This document shows, piece after piece, positions 36,008-47,874 of a DNA stretch of 64,000 nucleotides (position 1 is the first letter of the stretch; every line of letters starts with the position of its first letter). Both the position numbers and the translations under genes were made by a program. Under the pieces are notes generated by a model that had not been told where the DNA came from, made no database searches, and saw nothing but the letters and a program-made list of their open reading frames with translations. Source of the stretch: Brassica napus (taxonomy: Eukaryota; Streptophyta; Magnoliopsida; Brassicales; Brassicaceae); NCBI RefSeq assembly GCF_020379485.1, contig NC_063439.1:24366098-24430097 (forward strand), written 5' to 3'.

Positions 36008-38535
36008 TCAAGGCACCGTCATTTTCTCTAGAACCTGTTACAACAATTCAACGTCGGTAAAAAGAAGTCGGTGTAAGGAGTTATAGCAATTATTAATTGG
36101 TAAATTGACCAATCGGTTTTTGAGTAAAGCTACAGGTAGGTGAAGTGTGCTTAAAACATCATTAGTATTCTGTCGGACCATAATATCATTTCTTAGTTAT
36201 GCAGTATTTTATTTATAACCTATAATAAAGTCAAGACGTATAGAGATAGAGGACTCGTCGAAATCACTATTATGTCATGCTGTTTATTATAATTACGCAA
36301 TTTAGCAAGATCATATATAAGCTCAAACTACGACGTAAAAGGAAAAGAAAAATTAAACTACGACGTTGATTCCGCAGCATAAACAGCAACACGAAACTCC
36401 AACTATTCAAATTACACTATACTATTAATAGTTGCATCGGACAAGTCAAGTTTTACATATTGGTGCTTTTCTCATATTTATTAATTAACTCAAGGTTGAG
36501 AAATCTTATTTTGTTATTTATGAATGAACCAAAATTGATAGGAAAAGGGATCGTTGGACATAAAAAACACCGTGGAGCAACAGGCCTAACATTTAGTACG
36601 TGAAACCCACATGGACTAACATGTTGAATCTCCCTTTGCAACATTAGAAAATAGAAATATATACATATGTATTTATTTGTTATCTTTTATTTCTGTATCA
36701 CTAAAAATCCATATGTAAATTTTTTTTAAGAAGTCCATGGATAAATTTTGAGACTCGAATATAAGAAGTTAATGAGTACTCTACCAAACTTCTCCCTAAT
36801 TTTAAATTTGTGGTAATAATTTTGATCGATATGTTGCTTTTGTTGGGAATGTGAAGCCCAACACCACTGAGCTTGGAGAAGAAAATATGGTTTCAGTTGA
36901 TTTGAAGTATTTTTCCTGATTTGTTGACACTTATGTATGTTACGTAAACAATGCACACACAAAGGACGTAATTAAGGTACCTGTGTCCCCGATGTAAGAA
37001 GCTAAGGAGGCATAATCCGAGATCTTAAGCAACCGCATGGGACATGTATGCTGTTCAGCATCAAGTGTACCCAAGCTTCCAAAACATAGGATTAAATTAG
37101 GAAGCAGACGAACCTCATGACTACTTTTTTGGGTAATTAATTGCAAGGCCGAAGCAAGCCCACGCTTGATTCTATTTTTGATGTAATGCGATTCAGCGGA
37201 AATAATAATTAAGAAAAAACACAACGTATACACAACTTTACGAGTGTACCATGTACGTAGATCGTTTATCTATTAAGTATTATTGATTTTTAAATTTAAA
37301 GTTTCATAGATTATAATCTTGAATGGAACAAATTTTCATTTTTTTTATTTGAAGATGACCAACTATGAACTTATTTATGTATCCTTCACTAGTTAGCTAG
37401 TTCTTAATACTAATACAAAGTAGGATAATTTAGAAAAGTAATGGAAATGAAAATAGAAAGCCAGTGTCATCACATGGTATTGCCTTTAAGTGTCATGCAC
37501 ATAAAGGGCTACATTGTTAGCTCAACATGGAACAATTCTCTTAAATCCCACTTCAACTTCAACACCAGTTTGGGAACACAAAGTTTTTAAATTCCTTATT
37601 TATAATCCAAAAACCATCCTCCATTATTCAACATCTATTTTTTTGTCAACATGTAATTTATCTTATAAGTATACAATATTTATTTTTTTTGAACTACCGT
37701 ATACAATATTTCTAATTACCAATATTTTACTTGTTTTCTAAATATTGTTACAAACCAATTGTATATATGTTATTTGATTGCGACTGTCCATTAACAATGG
37801 CTGCAACTTAGTTACGATTTTCTGTCACGTCAGTGATAATTAAACATGCTGCAGACTGGGAGAAGTTACACTTAATTTAAGATGTTAATTATAGTCAATA
37901 TTTGGTTAGAAATAAAATGTCACAACTACACACGACTATAAGTGTTGTAATAAGTGTTGTAGTGTAAATCCAAACTAATTTATAAATATACACTTTGGAA
38001 AATTAAGTTAGTAAAAATGATTACTTATCTTGACTAGAGCATTTAATATTACATATCCGTTTCTTATAAACGTAATAAAAGGTTTACATAAATAATTTCA
38101 ACGACTTCAGTTAGAGGTTATCAAATCTCTTTCTCTTCCAACTACATCATTGTCTAGGTTTTATTGCGCTCTTCTCTCCATCTCCTGTGGTCCTTTACCT
38201 ATTTAAAGTCCCTCTTATCACTTTCTCAATTTCTTTATAATTCCAAGTTTGATTAGATTTCAGTTTTCTACTCGTTACTCTTTCTATTCCACCCTTGACA
38301 AAATATAAAATTTGTGGGATAAACATAAACCCTCTATATCCTACTGGCTTTATAGCCTCTCTCGTTTCCACTAATTTAACTCCCTTGTTAATTAATACAA
38401 CCTTTCTATCTCTCCCTATTTCTCTCCATCTCTTCTGTATTGTCCAACGTAGAGATAGAGATAAAGTACACGGCTTAAGAGTCATTTTCTTGCGACATAG
38501 TGTTACACCGAAGGAACAATCAGTCGTACAAGAAA
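36008..38535. other. Intergenic region upstream of the PRE5-like gene
   Basis: No gene was recognised; ORFs here are short and unsupported. The last 400 bp is the likely promoter and 5' leader of the PRE5-like gene, pyrimidine-rich near 38390-38440. Confidence 0.5.
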
Positions 38536-39087
38536 ATGTCTAACAGAAGATCAAGACAATCTTCAAGTGCTACGAGGATCTCCGATGACCAGATCATCGA
38601 CCTCGTTAGTAAGCTCCGTCAGTTTTTACCGGAGATTCGTGAACGGCGCCGTTCTGATAAGGTACATTACATAACATTAGTTTCATTTAACCTCTTCATC
38701 TATAGTATAGTTAATAGTTAATACTATTATTTTTTTTTCCTTTAAGAAGGAAGAAGAAAAAACACTTCTTCGTTAAAAGAAGATGGTATACAAAAAAAAG
38801 TCCAAACTTTTGAATTCTGAGCATATTTTTTTTCCATTTTGACCAAATGAAAACGTCCAAAAACTTATGGCGGTGTGATGTCCGTACATATATGTGGTCT
38901 TGACAATGTTTGCGCATAATATGAAACTTTTTAGGTGTCAGCATCGAAGGTACTGCAAGAGACATGCAACTACATAAGAAAGCTGCACAGAGAAGTTGAC
39001 AATATCAGTGACCGTTTGTCGCTGCTCCTCGACTCAGTTGATGAAGATAGCCAAGAAGCTGCCGTCATTAGAAACCTACTCATGTAA
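38536..39087 (+). CDS. PRE5: PRE-family atypical bHLH regulator, PRE5-like
   Basis: Two exons, 38536-38661 and 38935-39087, with GT-AG borders and phase 0 at the join, give 92 aa. The protein starts [19 protein letters not shown] and continues through a helix-loop-helix ([13 protein letters not shown]...[16 protein letters not shown]) to VIRNLLM. It has no DNA-contacting basic region, the hallmark of PRE/BNQ proteins, which sequester inhibitory HLH partners such as IBH1 and so promote cell elongation downstream of brassinosteroid, gibberellin and auxin (family knowledge). The sequence and its place between ABCB19 and the glutaredoxin gene match Arabidopsis PRE5 (At3g28857, from memory). Nuclear action is expected. 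An upstream in-frame extension from 38500 lacks an ATG and was not used. Confidence 0.93.
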
Positions 39088-41265
39088 TCTTCCAATATAT
39101 TGATTTATTATATAACTTATACTATATAATATTAATTAATATGTAATGTTGATCGTCCTTAATATATTATGAAGCGACAATTTGTCTTATGAGCTTCTGA
39201 ATTATGGTCCAGCAATCACACTAAACCTCTAGTCTGTAGTCTCCAAAAGATGTTATATTTAATACTCAAATAATGGGAGGACTTTGAGAAAAGTTATGAT
39301 TATCTTCTCTCCTTTCAAAATATTGGACATTGAGGTGTCTGAACTCGATTGTGTCAGTTAAAAGATATAAAAATGCAGGATGTAAATTTATATTTCTTAT
39401 CAAATTATGCTATCGATGTATAAATTTATATTTGTTCAAAATTCATTATTAACAAATATATATATACTTTTTCCAGTTAATATAAATATGTAATTATTTA
39501 TTGGGTAAGCACCGGCTAATATTTATTGCATTTTTTTGTAAAATTTTAAATTAATATATCAAATTTTCAAATTTAAATACAAAACTTTAAATTTTTGAAA
39601 AAAAAAATATATCAATTTTTTAATTTTTTTTACAGTGGTTACAAAAATTAGTAGCGGAAAACAGAAACGAAACTACAAACGAAAAATGACAATAAAAAGA
39701 AACCTAATCAGATAAGATAGTCTAGCAACCAGCTAAACAACATGCTGAGACCAAGCAAGTTAGAAAGGTCGAAGAGAAGGTCCAATTGCCATGAGCTACC
39801 TGAGAGAACCATAGCGGAATACATTTATTTGAGAAACAGAAACGAAACTAAATATGCTGAGACCAAACAGCGAATGACTTTTATTTGAGAACCATAGTTA
39901 TTGCATTTCTGTAAATGTCTATGACGTTGACGAAGTAATGAGAGGTGTATCTACATTTCACGATGACACTAAAAATATACGACTAAATGGGCATGAGTGT
40001 AGTATATAAACGTCCGACAAATCTTTTTGAAAAAGCTTTGGTTTTGTGGGCAAGCTGCCACATAACTACGTTGATATGAGAAATGTCACAAGAAGAATCA
40101 TTACTTTGACGGGAGATCCATTACTTTGACGAGGGGATCCATTACTTTTCTGAGTTAACAATAAAGTAATGCATCTGAGAAGTCAATTATATTATAGAGT
40201 GAATACTGAATAGGTAAAAGTCAATATGAAATAATACTAATAATAATAATAATGTGACTAGTCTTAAATTTGTAATTTTGATTTTATATTTCATCAAATT
40301 ATTATACAATTAATTTGTCACATCTTATTTTTTAGGTGGACGTTTAGTTTATCTAAATTTTAAAGAAGTTGGACCACAAATTTGAAATCGTAAAGCCCAA
40401 CTTCTATTTAATAAATCATACCCAACTTCCATTTAATAAATCAATACCCATTTAATAGTATGGAAAGATTACCAGTCTTTTATCAAAAACATTTTTTTAC
40501 CAGTCTCGAAGTAGATAAACGAGAGCTAATTTATCTAGTAAAATTTCATTGTTGTGTCTTTATTAAATAACATCTTTTCCATTACTACGGAATGTAATTA
40601 TTCTATATTCTAAAATAGATTGATTTGTAATAGGCTTCTTTTATGTAACTGGAAGGAGAATTTAGGATCTTACCAGTTACGACTACTTACAAAAGCCATA
40701 AAAGATTTTCTTCAAAAAAACAAAAGCCATAAAAGATAGTCAAGGGAAAAGCCAGCCACCCGGCCCGTAACACAAATAGTTAACATGTTTAGTCTTAAAA
40801 TTCAAAATATGATATTTCAGAAGGTGTTTAAAAAGAAGAAATTTAGGTACATTTATTAATTTGAAGCTTTGGTGCAATAGTAATTAGTAACACATGTAAA
40901 AATAAAATGGTTGGAACTAATAGTTTGATAGGCCATACAAAACAAGATCGGTGAACTCGTGAAATGTACATAGTAGAAGAAAAATTAGATAAATTGTCAT
41001 GCCTCGATCTGGGAAGAAGGGTGTGACAATTTAACATGAAAATTGACAAGTTTCTCTTTCTCCGCACATGACCGTTCGCTAATTCGATTGGTTATATTAT
41101 ACTATACTATATTTGCTATATAAATAACAGAAAATAATTGAATTATAGCATTATCACATCACCAAGAGAAGGAAAAAAAAGGAATAGTAGGAGGAAAATG
41201 AGTAATAGAGAGAAAGAAAATGAACGAGGAAAAAAAGAAAGAAATAAAATTATAGTTTTGTACAT
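39088..41265. other. Intergenic region downstream of the PRE5-like gene
   Basis: AT-rich, with no gene recognised. Short local direct repeats occur near 40097-40142 (ATCCATTACTTTGACG twice, then a variant ending ATCCATTACTTTTC). Confidence 0.5.
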
Positions 41266-41275
41266 ATGATTTTTC

Positions 41276-41342
41276 TCAGAGAGAGAGAGGGAGGGAGGGA
41301 GGGAGAGAGCGAGGGAGAGAGAGAGGGAGCGAGGGAGAGAGA
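41276..41342 (+). repeat. GA/GGGA-rich microsatellite
   Basis: A compound purine repeat of GAGAGAGAGG, GAGGGAGGGA and GAGCGAGG units over about 65 bp. Confidence 0.9.
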
Positions 41343-41479
41343 CTAAATTTTATTCTATTTTCTTAAATAAAATAGAACAAAACAAACTACTAAATTTTAA
41401 TGTGAAATATTCATTTTTCCGGAGGTGAGCTGAAGATATATATCATGAGGTGTATAAAGAATTATCATTAGACATAGAT

Positions 41480-42275
41480 ATTATAAGTCACATTTCTATT
41501 CTATGTTCGTCAAATAGAATTGAAAAACAAATAGTATTTTGCAATGAAACGACTAGAGGCGGTGCCAATGAAATAGTGAAAGAGGACAATTTTGAAGCAT
41601 ATGAAGAGATATAAGTATAGAGGGCTTGAAGAGGTGTCGCCATGGTTGATGGAGGAGAAGAAAAAGCCATCACGAGAGGTGGAGGAGGCGAAGAAGAAGA
41701 GACAGTGGGAGAAGGTGAGTAGATGATGGGTGGTGATGGTGGTGGAGAAGAAGGCGGTGATGAAACAATTGGTCATGGTGGTGGTGGTGATGCTACATGT
41801 AGGATATCAACAAATAATACTTAATTAGTGTTGCATTTCTATTCTATATATTTATAATAGACTAAAACATCAAAAATTTCATTTTCTCCGATTGAGAAAA
41901 ATTATACCTAAGAGTTGTGAAAGAAAATTGTATCTAACATTCGCGGAAAAATGAATTTTGTAGTTGGTATCATTGCCGAATAAGAAGAAGAGATGATGGG
42001 AGGAGAGGAAATGACAGGTGACGATGGTTTTGGAGGTGAAAACAGTGGTGACAATGAAATAATCGTTGGTAATGCCGATGTTACATGTGGAGATGATTGA
42101 GGCGGAGTGACCAAATATGAAATCGATGGAGTTGTAAAAGAGATGAATCATGAAATGGAGAAAAAGTCACGATTGAATTGATTAAAGAAGACAAAGAAGA
42201 AAAAAATTGAAAATAAATAAAATAAATTGTGTGTGTGACTTTAAAGGGCAAAAAATAATAATATATATTGTACAC
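41480..42275 (-). repeat. Degenerate tandem duplication of Pro/Ser-rich coding-like sequence
   Basis: Two blocks (about 41620-41810 and 41970-42120) share the order GATGATGGG..., GGTGGAGAAGAA or GGAGGTGAA, GTGATGAAA or GACAATGAAA, GGTGATGCTACATGTAG or GGTAATGCCGATGTTACATGTGG. On the minus strand both read Pro/Ser/Thr-rich (for example SPLFSPPKPSSPVISSPPI), like extensin or arabinogalactan backbones, but frames are broken and there is no clear start or signal peptide. It is probably a decayed gene fragment or an unclassified repeat. Confidence 0.4.
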
Positions 42276-42752
42276 AGAATACTCTAGCCATTAGTTTTAT
42301 ATGGTTAGAATCTTAATAATAAAATTTGTATGGTTATTGGTACCAACTTTTCAAACAGGATTTTGGTTTTTTTTTTTAATTGGTGATTTTAATGTTGTTC
42401 TTCTTTTAAAGCTTGGATAATTATGATAATACAAATATGAAAAATATTATAGACAATTTTACAGCCGACAATTTTACATGTCTTATGAGAATTTATGTTT
42501 GACTACACTACCTAAACCATCCAATAAAAATCATGTTTGATAGTACTTATTGGACCATATTGAATATCTTTTATGAAAAAAATCTATAAATATTCGTAGT
42601 ATCGCATTTTCTGAGATTCGAAGATAACCTCCCGGTATAAAAATATTGTTGAAGCTTTAGTTAAACCGGACTAAGGAGCTTCCATAATTTTAATGTCGTT
42701 TATCACTAGTGGATAACTTCAGCTTAGGTGTTCGTATTATAAAAGAAATCCT

Positions 42753-42788
<36 letters not shown>

Positions 42789-43675
42789 TACGTACTAGGT
42801 GATTACACACGAAATGAAATGTATATTCTAATAATTGTTAAATATGAACTTTGACTGGTCAACCATAATTATATCATTCATAAGTCTTATATATATTAAT
42901 CTAAATATCTATTGACTGTGAACTTTACTCATATGGTTTTACGATCATTTGTATTTTATTTTAACAAAAATTTTAAACTATAAATCATAAAATTTTCAAT
43001 GTGAGACTCTTAACAATTTTTCGTTATTTATAGTTATTTTTTAAAATACAAAATATAACATATACGAAAAATCTAATTTTTTATTATATGGTTAATATGA
43101 TTTTTTAATTTATTTTAACAATATAACATTAAAAACAATGGAAGATATGTAAACTGTTGTCAAATCTTTATTATTAAAATAATTAATTATCAAATATATA
43201 CTTTATTCACTTTTGGCAATTTGTAGATTTTATTTAAGGAAAAAAATAATAATAATAATTGTAGATTTTTAATTAATTTCATGGTTAGTTTAATGAAAAA
43301 TATATTATATATGTTCAGGGGACCAATATATTTTTCTAGAGACTTTTTTTTTTACAACAAAAATTCATAGACTTATGTCATAGTTAAAATGTTGTAATGC
43401 TTATCTTTTAATATATAGGGGATATAAAAATATATTGAACAAATATCTACATAGTAAAGTATATTGATAAAAAAATTAGCATGTTTTGACCAAAAAAAAA
43501 TAGCATGTTAAAATTTTGTAAATACCAAAAATCATACATATATTAAAAGTATATTGACGAAAATAGAACAACACATTAAAAAGAAATTGACAAAAATGAA
43601 AGAATACAATTAGATAGTAATAAATCACATTATTACCATATTCTAAAATCTGGCATCCCAACTTCTATCTACCCT
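42276..43675. other. AT-rich intergenic stretch with a TA microsatellite
   Basis: No gene was recognised. A long (TA)n tract lies at about 42753-42790. Confidence 0.5.
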
Positions 43676-43689
43676 AAACAGACATACCT

Positions 43690-44842
43690 GTTTCTTACAT
43701 TAAAGTGAACACATCTCACTAGATTAAAACTTCTCTCTCTAACAAACGCTCTCGTCCATCTCTAACATCAAAGCCGTGAAACCCTAACTCCGGTCCGGCG
43801 GTGCCGGTGCCGGAGGCTCCTCCTTTCCCCTCATCTCCTTTTTCCTTTGCTCTCTTCTTTTCTGTCTTTCATCTGGTCTCCTTGCTCGTTGATTCTGGGT
43901 TAGTTGGGATTTTCCCGGCGGATCTCCGGATCCGTTGGCGTCGCATTCCGGCTCCCTCTGGAACAGCGGCGAGGCTGTGGTGGCGACGAAAGAGAAGTGG
44001 GTCGGCGTTTAGAGCTTGAGGATGAGCAAGATCTGATTTTCCCTTTACAGATCTGTGGCGATTCCTAACCGGTGGTGGCGCGTGACTCGGTGTGATGAGT
44101 TCTCCGTCATGGATCTACCTTCGCACATGGAGGTGAGACTTTCGGAGGCAAGGATTGACGGCGAGTGAAAGGTGGTTTGTCTTCTGGTTTTCGGGGATAA
44201 CATGTACCGAAGGTCTGCGACGAAGGAGTGGTCGACTGGAGGAGCTTACCTTTAAGGGGTACGTGGTGGTGGTTCGACATCCCAGCGCCGGCGAAAATCA
44301 ATTTAGTCGGTGGTCCGAGCCCCACACCGCTGGAAACTTGGATTCACAGTTCCGGTTCGTGCTGGCTACCAAGGCTCGATCTTTCATTCCGGATAGGTTT
44401 GTCCGGTTTTATGGCTGAGGATCAGCACGTTGAAAGCTGGTGGTACAAAACTAATGCGGGAACACGCCTAAGGTGATGATGTTGTTGGGGCAAGTTTATC
44501 ACGCCGATCTTAAGGGACCAACAGCTTGGTATAATTTGTAATCTCGTTTTTAGGATTGTCTCATTAAGTTAGTAAACGTGTCTGTATCATGAGGTCTAAT
44601 TAGGTGGTTTAAGAGATGGTTTGCTTCGAGTCGTGGAGCTCTCTCATCTCACTGTGGTTAAAAAATACAGCATTGTACTCTAGGCTGCGCTGGATCCGAG
44701 TGAGTTTTCACCTAGTGAGTGTTCCAGAGTGTTGCTAAGATGCAGTGTTGTATATGTGGTAGAAACATTGTGTGTCAAAATGTCTTGTACCAAGTTTATG
44801 GGTGAATGAATCAGTTGAAGTTGAGCAAAAAAAAAAAAAAAA
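43690..44842 (+). mobile_element. Poly-A-tailed retro-insertion (about 1.15 kb)
   Basis: It is bounded by a 14-bp direct repeat AAACAGACATACCT (43676-43689 and 44843-44856) and ends in an A run from 44826, the hallmarks of LINE-machinery insertion. The body is much GC-richer than its surroundings (CCGGCGG, GGTGGTGG). It begins with a pyrimidine-rich leader-like stretch (CTTCTCTCTCTAACAAACGC) and has no reverse transcriptase. ORFs within are short. It may be a non-autonomous LINE derivative or a processed retrocopy of an unrecognised transcript. Confidence 0.75.
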
Positions 44843-44856
44843 AAACAGACATACCT

Positions 44857-45223
44857 ATTTTATTTACCTTCCTATATGACTATTATTCAAATGGGAGGGT
44901 GACAAAAGAAAAAGCATTTGCAAGATTCTCATTTTCCACGGTCATATTTGTCAGCTGACTTTTTAACCTGAACTGCCACTGCCTTTTCAAATATATGTGT
45001 CCTCAACAACATGTAAAGCATCAACGGAATTTCAAAGAATAGACAGCAAAGCTCCATATCCTATTTTACACTTGAAATATAACCTTCTTCACAATCATAA
45101 CCATCTTTATGTACACAACAAAACCTCTTGATGCAATAAAACACTACAGCACTCAAAAACTCAATGTAGCAAAACAAACAAAAACAAGAATAAGGTTTTC
45201 TCTGTGTGTGTATATTCTAAAAG
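44857..45223. other. 3' flank of the glutaredoxin-family gene
   Basis: Contains the probable 3' UTR of the minus-strand gene that ends at 45224. No other gene was recognised. Confidence 0.6.
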
Positions 45224-46459
45224 CTAATCACAACAAACAGGACATCTGATGAGTCCATTCTCATTACAATCAAGACATTTCTGAAACCCATACTCTCTTT
45301 CTTCCGTTACACTTTCATTATCATCATCTTCATGTTCATAGTATACTTTGCAGCTCCCTGAACATGTCTCACAAGGCACAAACCTTACATCTCCACAAGC
45401 CTCACATTCTTGCCCATTACAGTTCTTGTTTTCTTCCACCCTCTCGCAGCCTTGTAGAAGCTTCTCAAGCTTCCCTTCTTCATTTAACTTCCGAATCTCC
45501 TCTGCTCCTCCGAGTAACTTCTTCCCCAAGAAAACTCTAGGTAAAGTAACCCCAACACCATTTTTGAATTTATCCCCTAGCAGCTCCTTAAGCTCTTCCT
45601 TGAAACCCGAATGCATAGACACATCTCGCTCATCCACTCTAACTCCAATACTTTTTAGTATACTTCTAACATCACAACTATCTTCATATGTCTTCCTTAT
45701 ACCTCTAAGGCTTGTGAAGTAGAGTGTCACCTTGTCTTTACCAGTAGCTTCCTCTTCTTCTTCTTCTTCATCAGAGAACTTAAACTGTGGCCTCAGTTTC
45801 AAGTCATGAATCGAAATGTTAAAAGGATGTTCAGAGGGAAGTTCTTGGAGAGACCTCCTGAATGAAGATATGATCTCAGGATCGAAATCATCGAAGTCGT
45901 CAAGCCCTTCTTCCTCCAACTGAAGCCACAGTGGCTTAACCTCACCATTCAACTTGGGACGTTCACAAGCACCACCATGACCACCAGCAGTATCAAACGA
46001 GAAGCTCCTAACGTGGTTAGGGCTCACCGAATCTTCAAGCCCATCCATCATCTCCCATGTGTTGATCGTCTCCGGCTCTCCCGGAGGCGTCAAGATGGGA
46101 GTCTTGGGGACGATCTTTGGGATCTTCTCGTTCATCATGCTTGACCATACTTTAGCTTCCATAAGCTTAGCCTGCATCTCCGAACTCAGCTTCTCCTTCT
46201 CTGACCCAAACCCATTTACGGAGACTCGTCGCTTCTCTAGAGATTCGTCGGCGGCGGGGACAAGGTTCCCGCTGAAGTCAGAGGAGTCGCAGAGCTTGAG
46301 AGAGCCGAGGCTGGTGGAGCTGAGAGCAACCATGTGGCAGCTGTCGTCGGAGTGTTGAGATGGGTGGTGCACCGATTGGATTTGACGCATGTTCACCGGA
46401 CAATACCCTTGCCGGCAGTGGTGGCATCGCTTACGGTGCTTCGAGCTCGTACACCCCAT
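45224..46459 (-). CDS. Glutaredoxin-family protein with N-myristoylation site and Cys-rich C-terminal module
   Basis: A single exon of 411 aa. The start MGCTSSKHRKRC is a classic N-myristoylation/palmitoylation signal (G2, C3), so membrane attachment is likely. The middle is acidic and disordered (DDFDDFDPEIISSFRRSLQ, an EEEEEEE run). The glutaredoxin-like domain starts near residue 240 (VTLYFTSLRGIRKTYEDSCDVRSIL) and includes LPRVFLGKKLLGGAEEI. It lacks the CxxC/CxxS redox motif after the first strand (TSLRGIRK instead), so classical disulfide reductase activity is doubtful. The C terminus carries four CxxC pairs (CEACGD, CETCSG, CLDCNE, CPVCCD), a DnaJ-like zinc-binding layout. It closely matches Arabidopsis At3g28850 in sequence and neighbourhood (from memory). 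A (TC)n tract lies upstream at about 46787-46806. Confidence 0.92.
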   Translation of the reverse strand: MGCTSSKHRKRCHHCRQGYCPVNMRQIQSVHHPSQHSDDSCHMVALSSTSLGSLKLCDSSDFSGNLVPAADESLEKRRVSVNGFGSEKEKLSSEMQAKLMEAKVWSSMMNEKIPKIVPKTPILTPPGEPETINTWEMMDGLEDSVSPNHVRSFSFDTAGGHGGACERPKLNGEVKPLWLQLEEEGLDDFDDFDPEIISSFRRSLQELPSEHPFNISIHDLKLRPQFKFSDEEEEEEEATGKDKVTLYFTSLRGIRKTYEDSCDVRSILKSIGVRVDERDVSMHSGFKEELKELLGDKFKNGVGVTLPRVFLGKKLLGGAEEIRKLNEEGKLEKLLQGCERVEENKNCNGQECEACGDVRFVPCETCSGSCKVYYEHEDDDNESVTEEREYGFQKCLDCNENGLIRCPVCCD

Positions 46460-46784
46460 AATGGATCGGGGAACGAAAAACTCTTGGAGACAAAGGGTTT
46501 GGTAAGATCGATGAGATAGATATATATCAAAAGAATATTTTTTTATGGAGATTTGTGAAAATAATAGCTGGAAAAGAAAAGACGAAAGAGAGATCGTAAC
46601 GAGTTGCGAGTAAAGAGCAGTTTAGAAACAGAGACAGAACAGGGGACCAAAACAGAGTACTTTTGAGGAATTTAATAAAAAGAAGAACAAAATCAAATGG
46701 TCCAAACCAATTGACTTATGAAAGCGAGCACAAGGACAACAACATCATCTAGTTACAGTCTCCTCGTCTCGTCTGGATGCTATC

Positions 46785-46806
46785 TCTCTCTCTCTCTCTC
46801 TCTCTA
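46785..46806 (+). repeat. (TC)n microsatellite upstream of the glutaredoxin-family gene
   Basis: About ten TC repeats lie 325 bp upstream of the minus-strand start codon, in the promoter or 5' leader. Confidence 0.85.
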
Positions 46807-47424
46807 AAAGTCGCAGAGGAGAAGAAGAAAGAATGTGGCGTTTTATAAGAATTCTCTCAGATAATTTGGTTATTTATAAAGTCATCAAAAACCATTTGGT
46901 AGGTGTTCTTTGTATTCATATGGTTTCATGGTTCCTTTTCGGATAAAACTTTTTTAATTTTTGTTTTTGAAATAGGAATAATATCTACTGGTTTTTTTGT
47001 GTCCTTCTATAATTTTCTTTTATGGACATAAAATATTAGCATACTGTAAATTAATACACTAATTTCTTGAAATATATGTGATTTTTTTTTTTATAAATTA
47101 ATTAGATTGCCAGTTCAATGATTTTAGTTCAATCTACTAATTGATACATGATTTCACTCCTTTTTTAAAAATGTTGATAAGCTTTACATTATTATTCTTA
47201 TTTACTAAATTTAAAGAGGCCATGGATAAAACAAATTAGTTTAGATTAAATATGATTATGATAATATTATGTTTTCATGGACAATCTATGAGTCATTAAA
47301 TCTCGTCCAACATTTTTGTAGAAACAATTTCATGATTTTGGATAGAATCTTTTCGTTCTTTCATAGTGTAGTTATATTGTTGAACACGGAATAATCTACT
47401 AGTTTTTGTCAAACAATGTTTAAA
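46807..47424. other. Intergenic region
   Basis: AT-rich. No gene or mobile element was recognised. Confidence 0.5.
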
Positions 47425-47874
47425 CTAGGTGTCTTGCCCGCATATGCGAACTTAATCGTTTTACAAATATTTATTAGTTTATTTTTTATTAATTCAAAAA
47501 CCAACATAATAACTTATTATTTATGTTTTCAAAAAAATTAAATCAAACATATATATATGACAAAAATCTAATTAAATATATACGTTTAATTAAAATTTAT
47601 TAAAGATAACATTGACTTTAACCACTGAATTTATTATAATTGTTTTATAGTTTATTTTTAAATTTTATAATTGAAAAATATGTTTTAAGATAACAAAACA
47701 ATATATAAGAATTATCTTATTTTTTAAAAAGTTAATATTATTAATAAAAATTCGTTTTTGATTATATAATTAATTATATATAAAATTCATTAAGGGTATT
47801 ATAGATATTAACCGCTCTAACTTTTAACGTGAGAGTTCGATTTCAAAATTTTATTTCGCAAATAATAGTATAGA
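47425..47874 (-). mobile_element. Short non-autonomous Helitron (minus orientation)
   Basis: On the minus strand it starts TCTATACTATTATT (47874 downward) and ends GCGGGCAAGACACCTAG with terminal CTAG at 47428-47425. It is flanked by A and T in element orientation, the Helitron target. It is 450 bp, AT-rich and without coding content. The hairpin near the 3' end (GCATATGCGGGC) is partly preserved. Confidence 0.75.

Noticed and set aside
38195..38485. 96-aa minus-strand ORF upstream of the PRE5-like gene
   Set aside because: It lies in the pyrimidine-rich promoter or leader with no family resemblance; the lysine/arginine content reflects purine-rich complement.
43801..44476. Three short ORFs of 72-87 aa within the poly-A-tailed insertion
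   Set aside because: They overlap in different frames, show no family features and sit inside a GC-rich retro-insertion.
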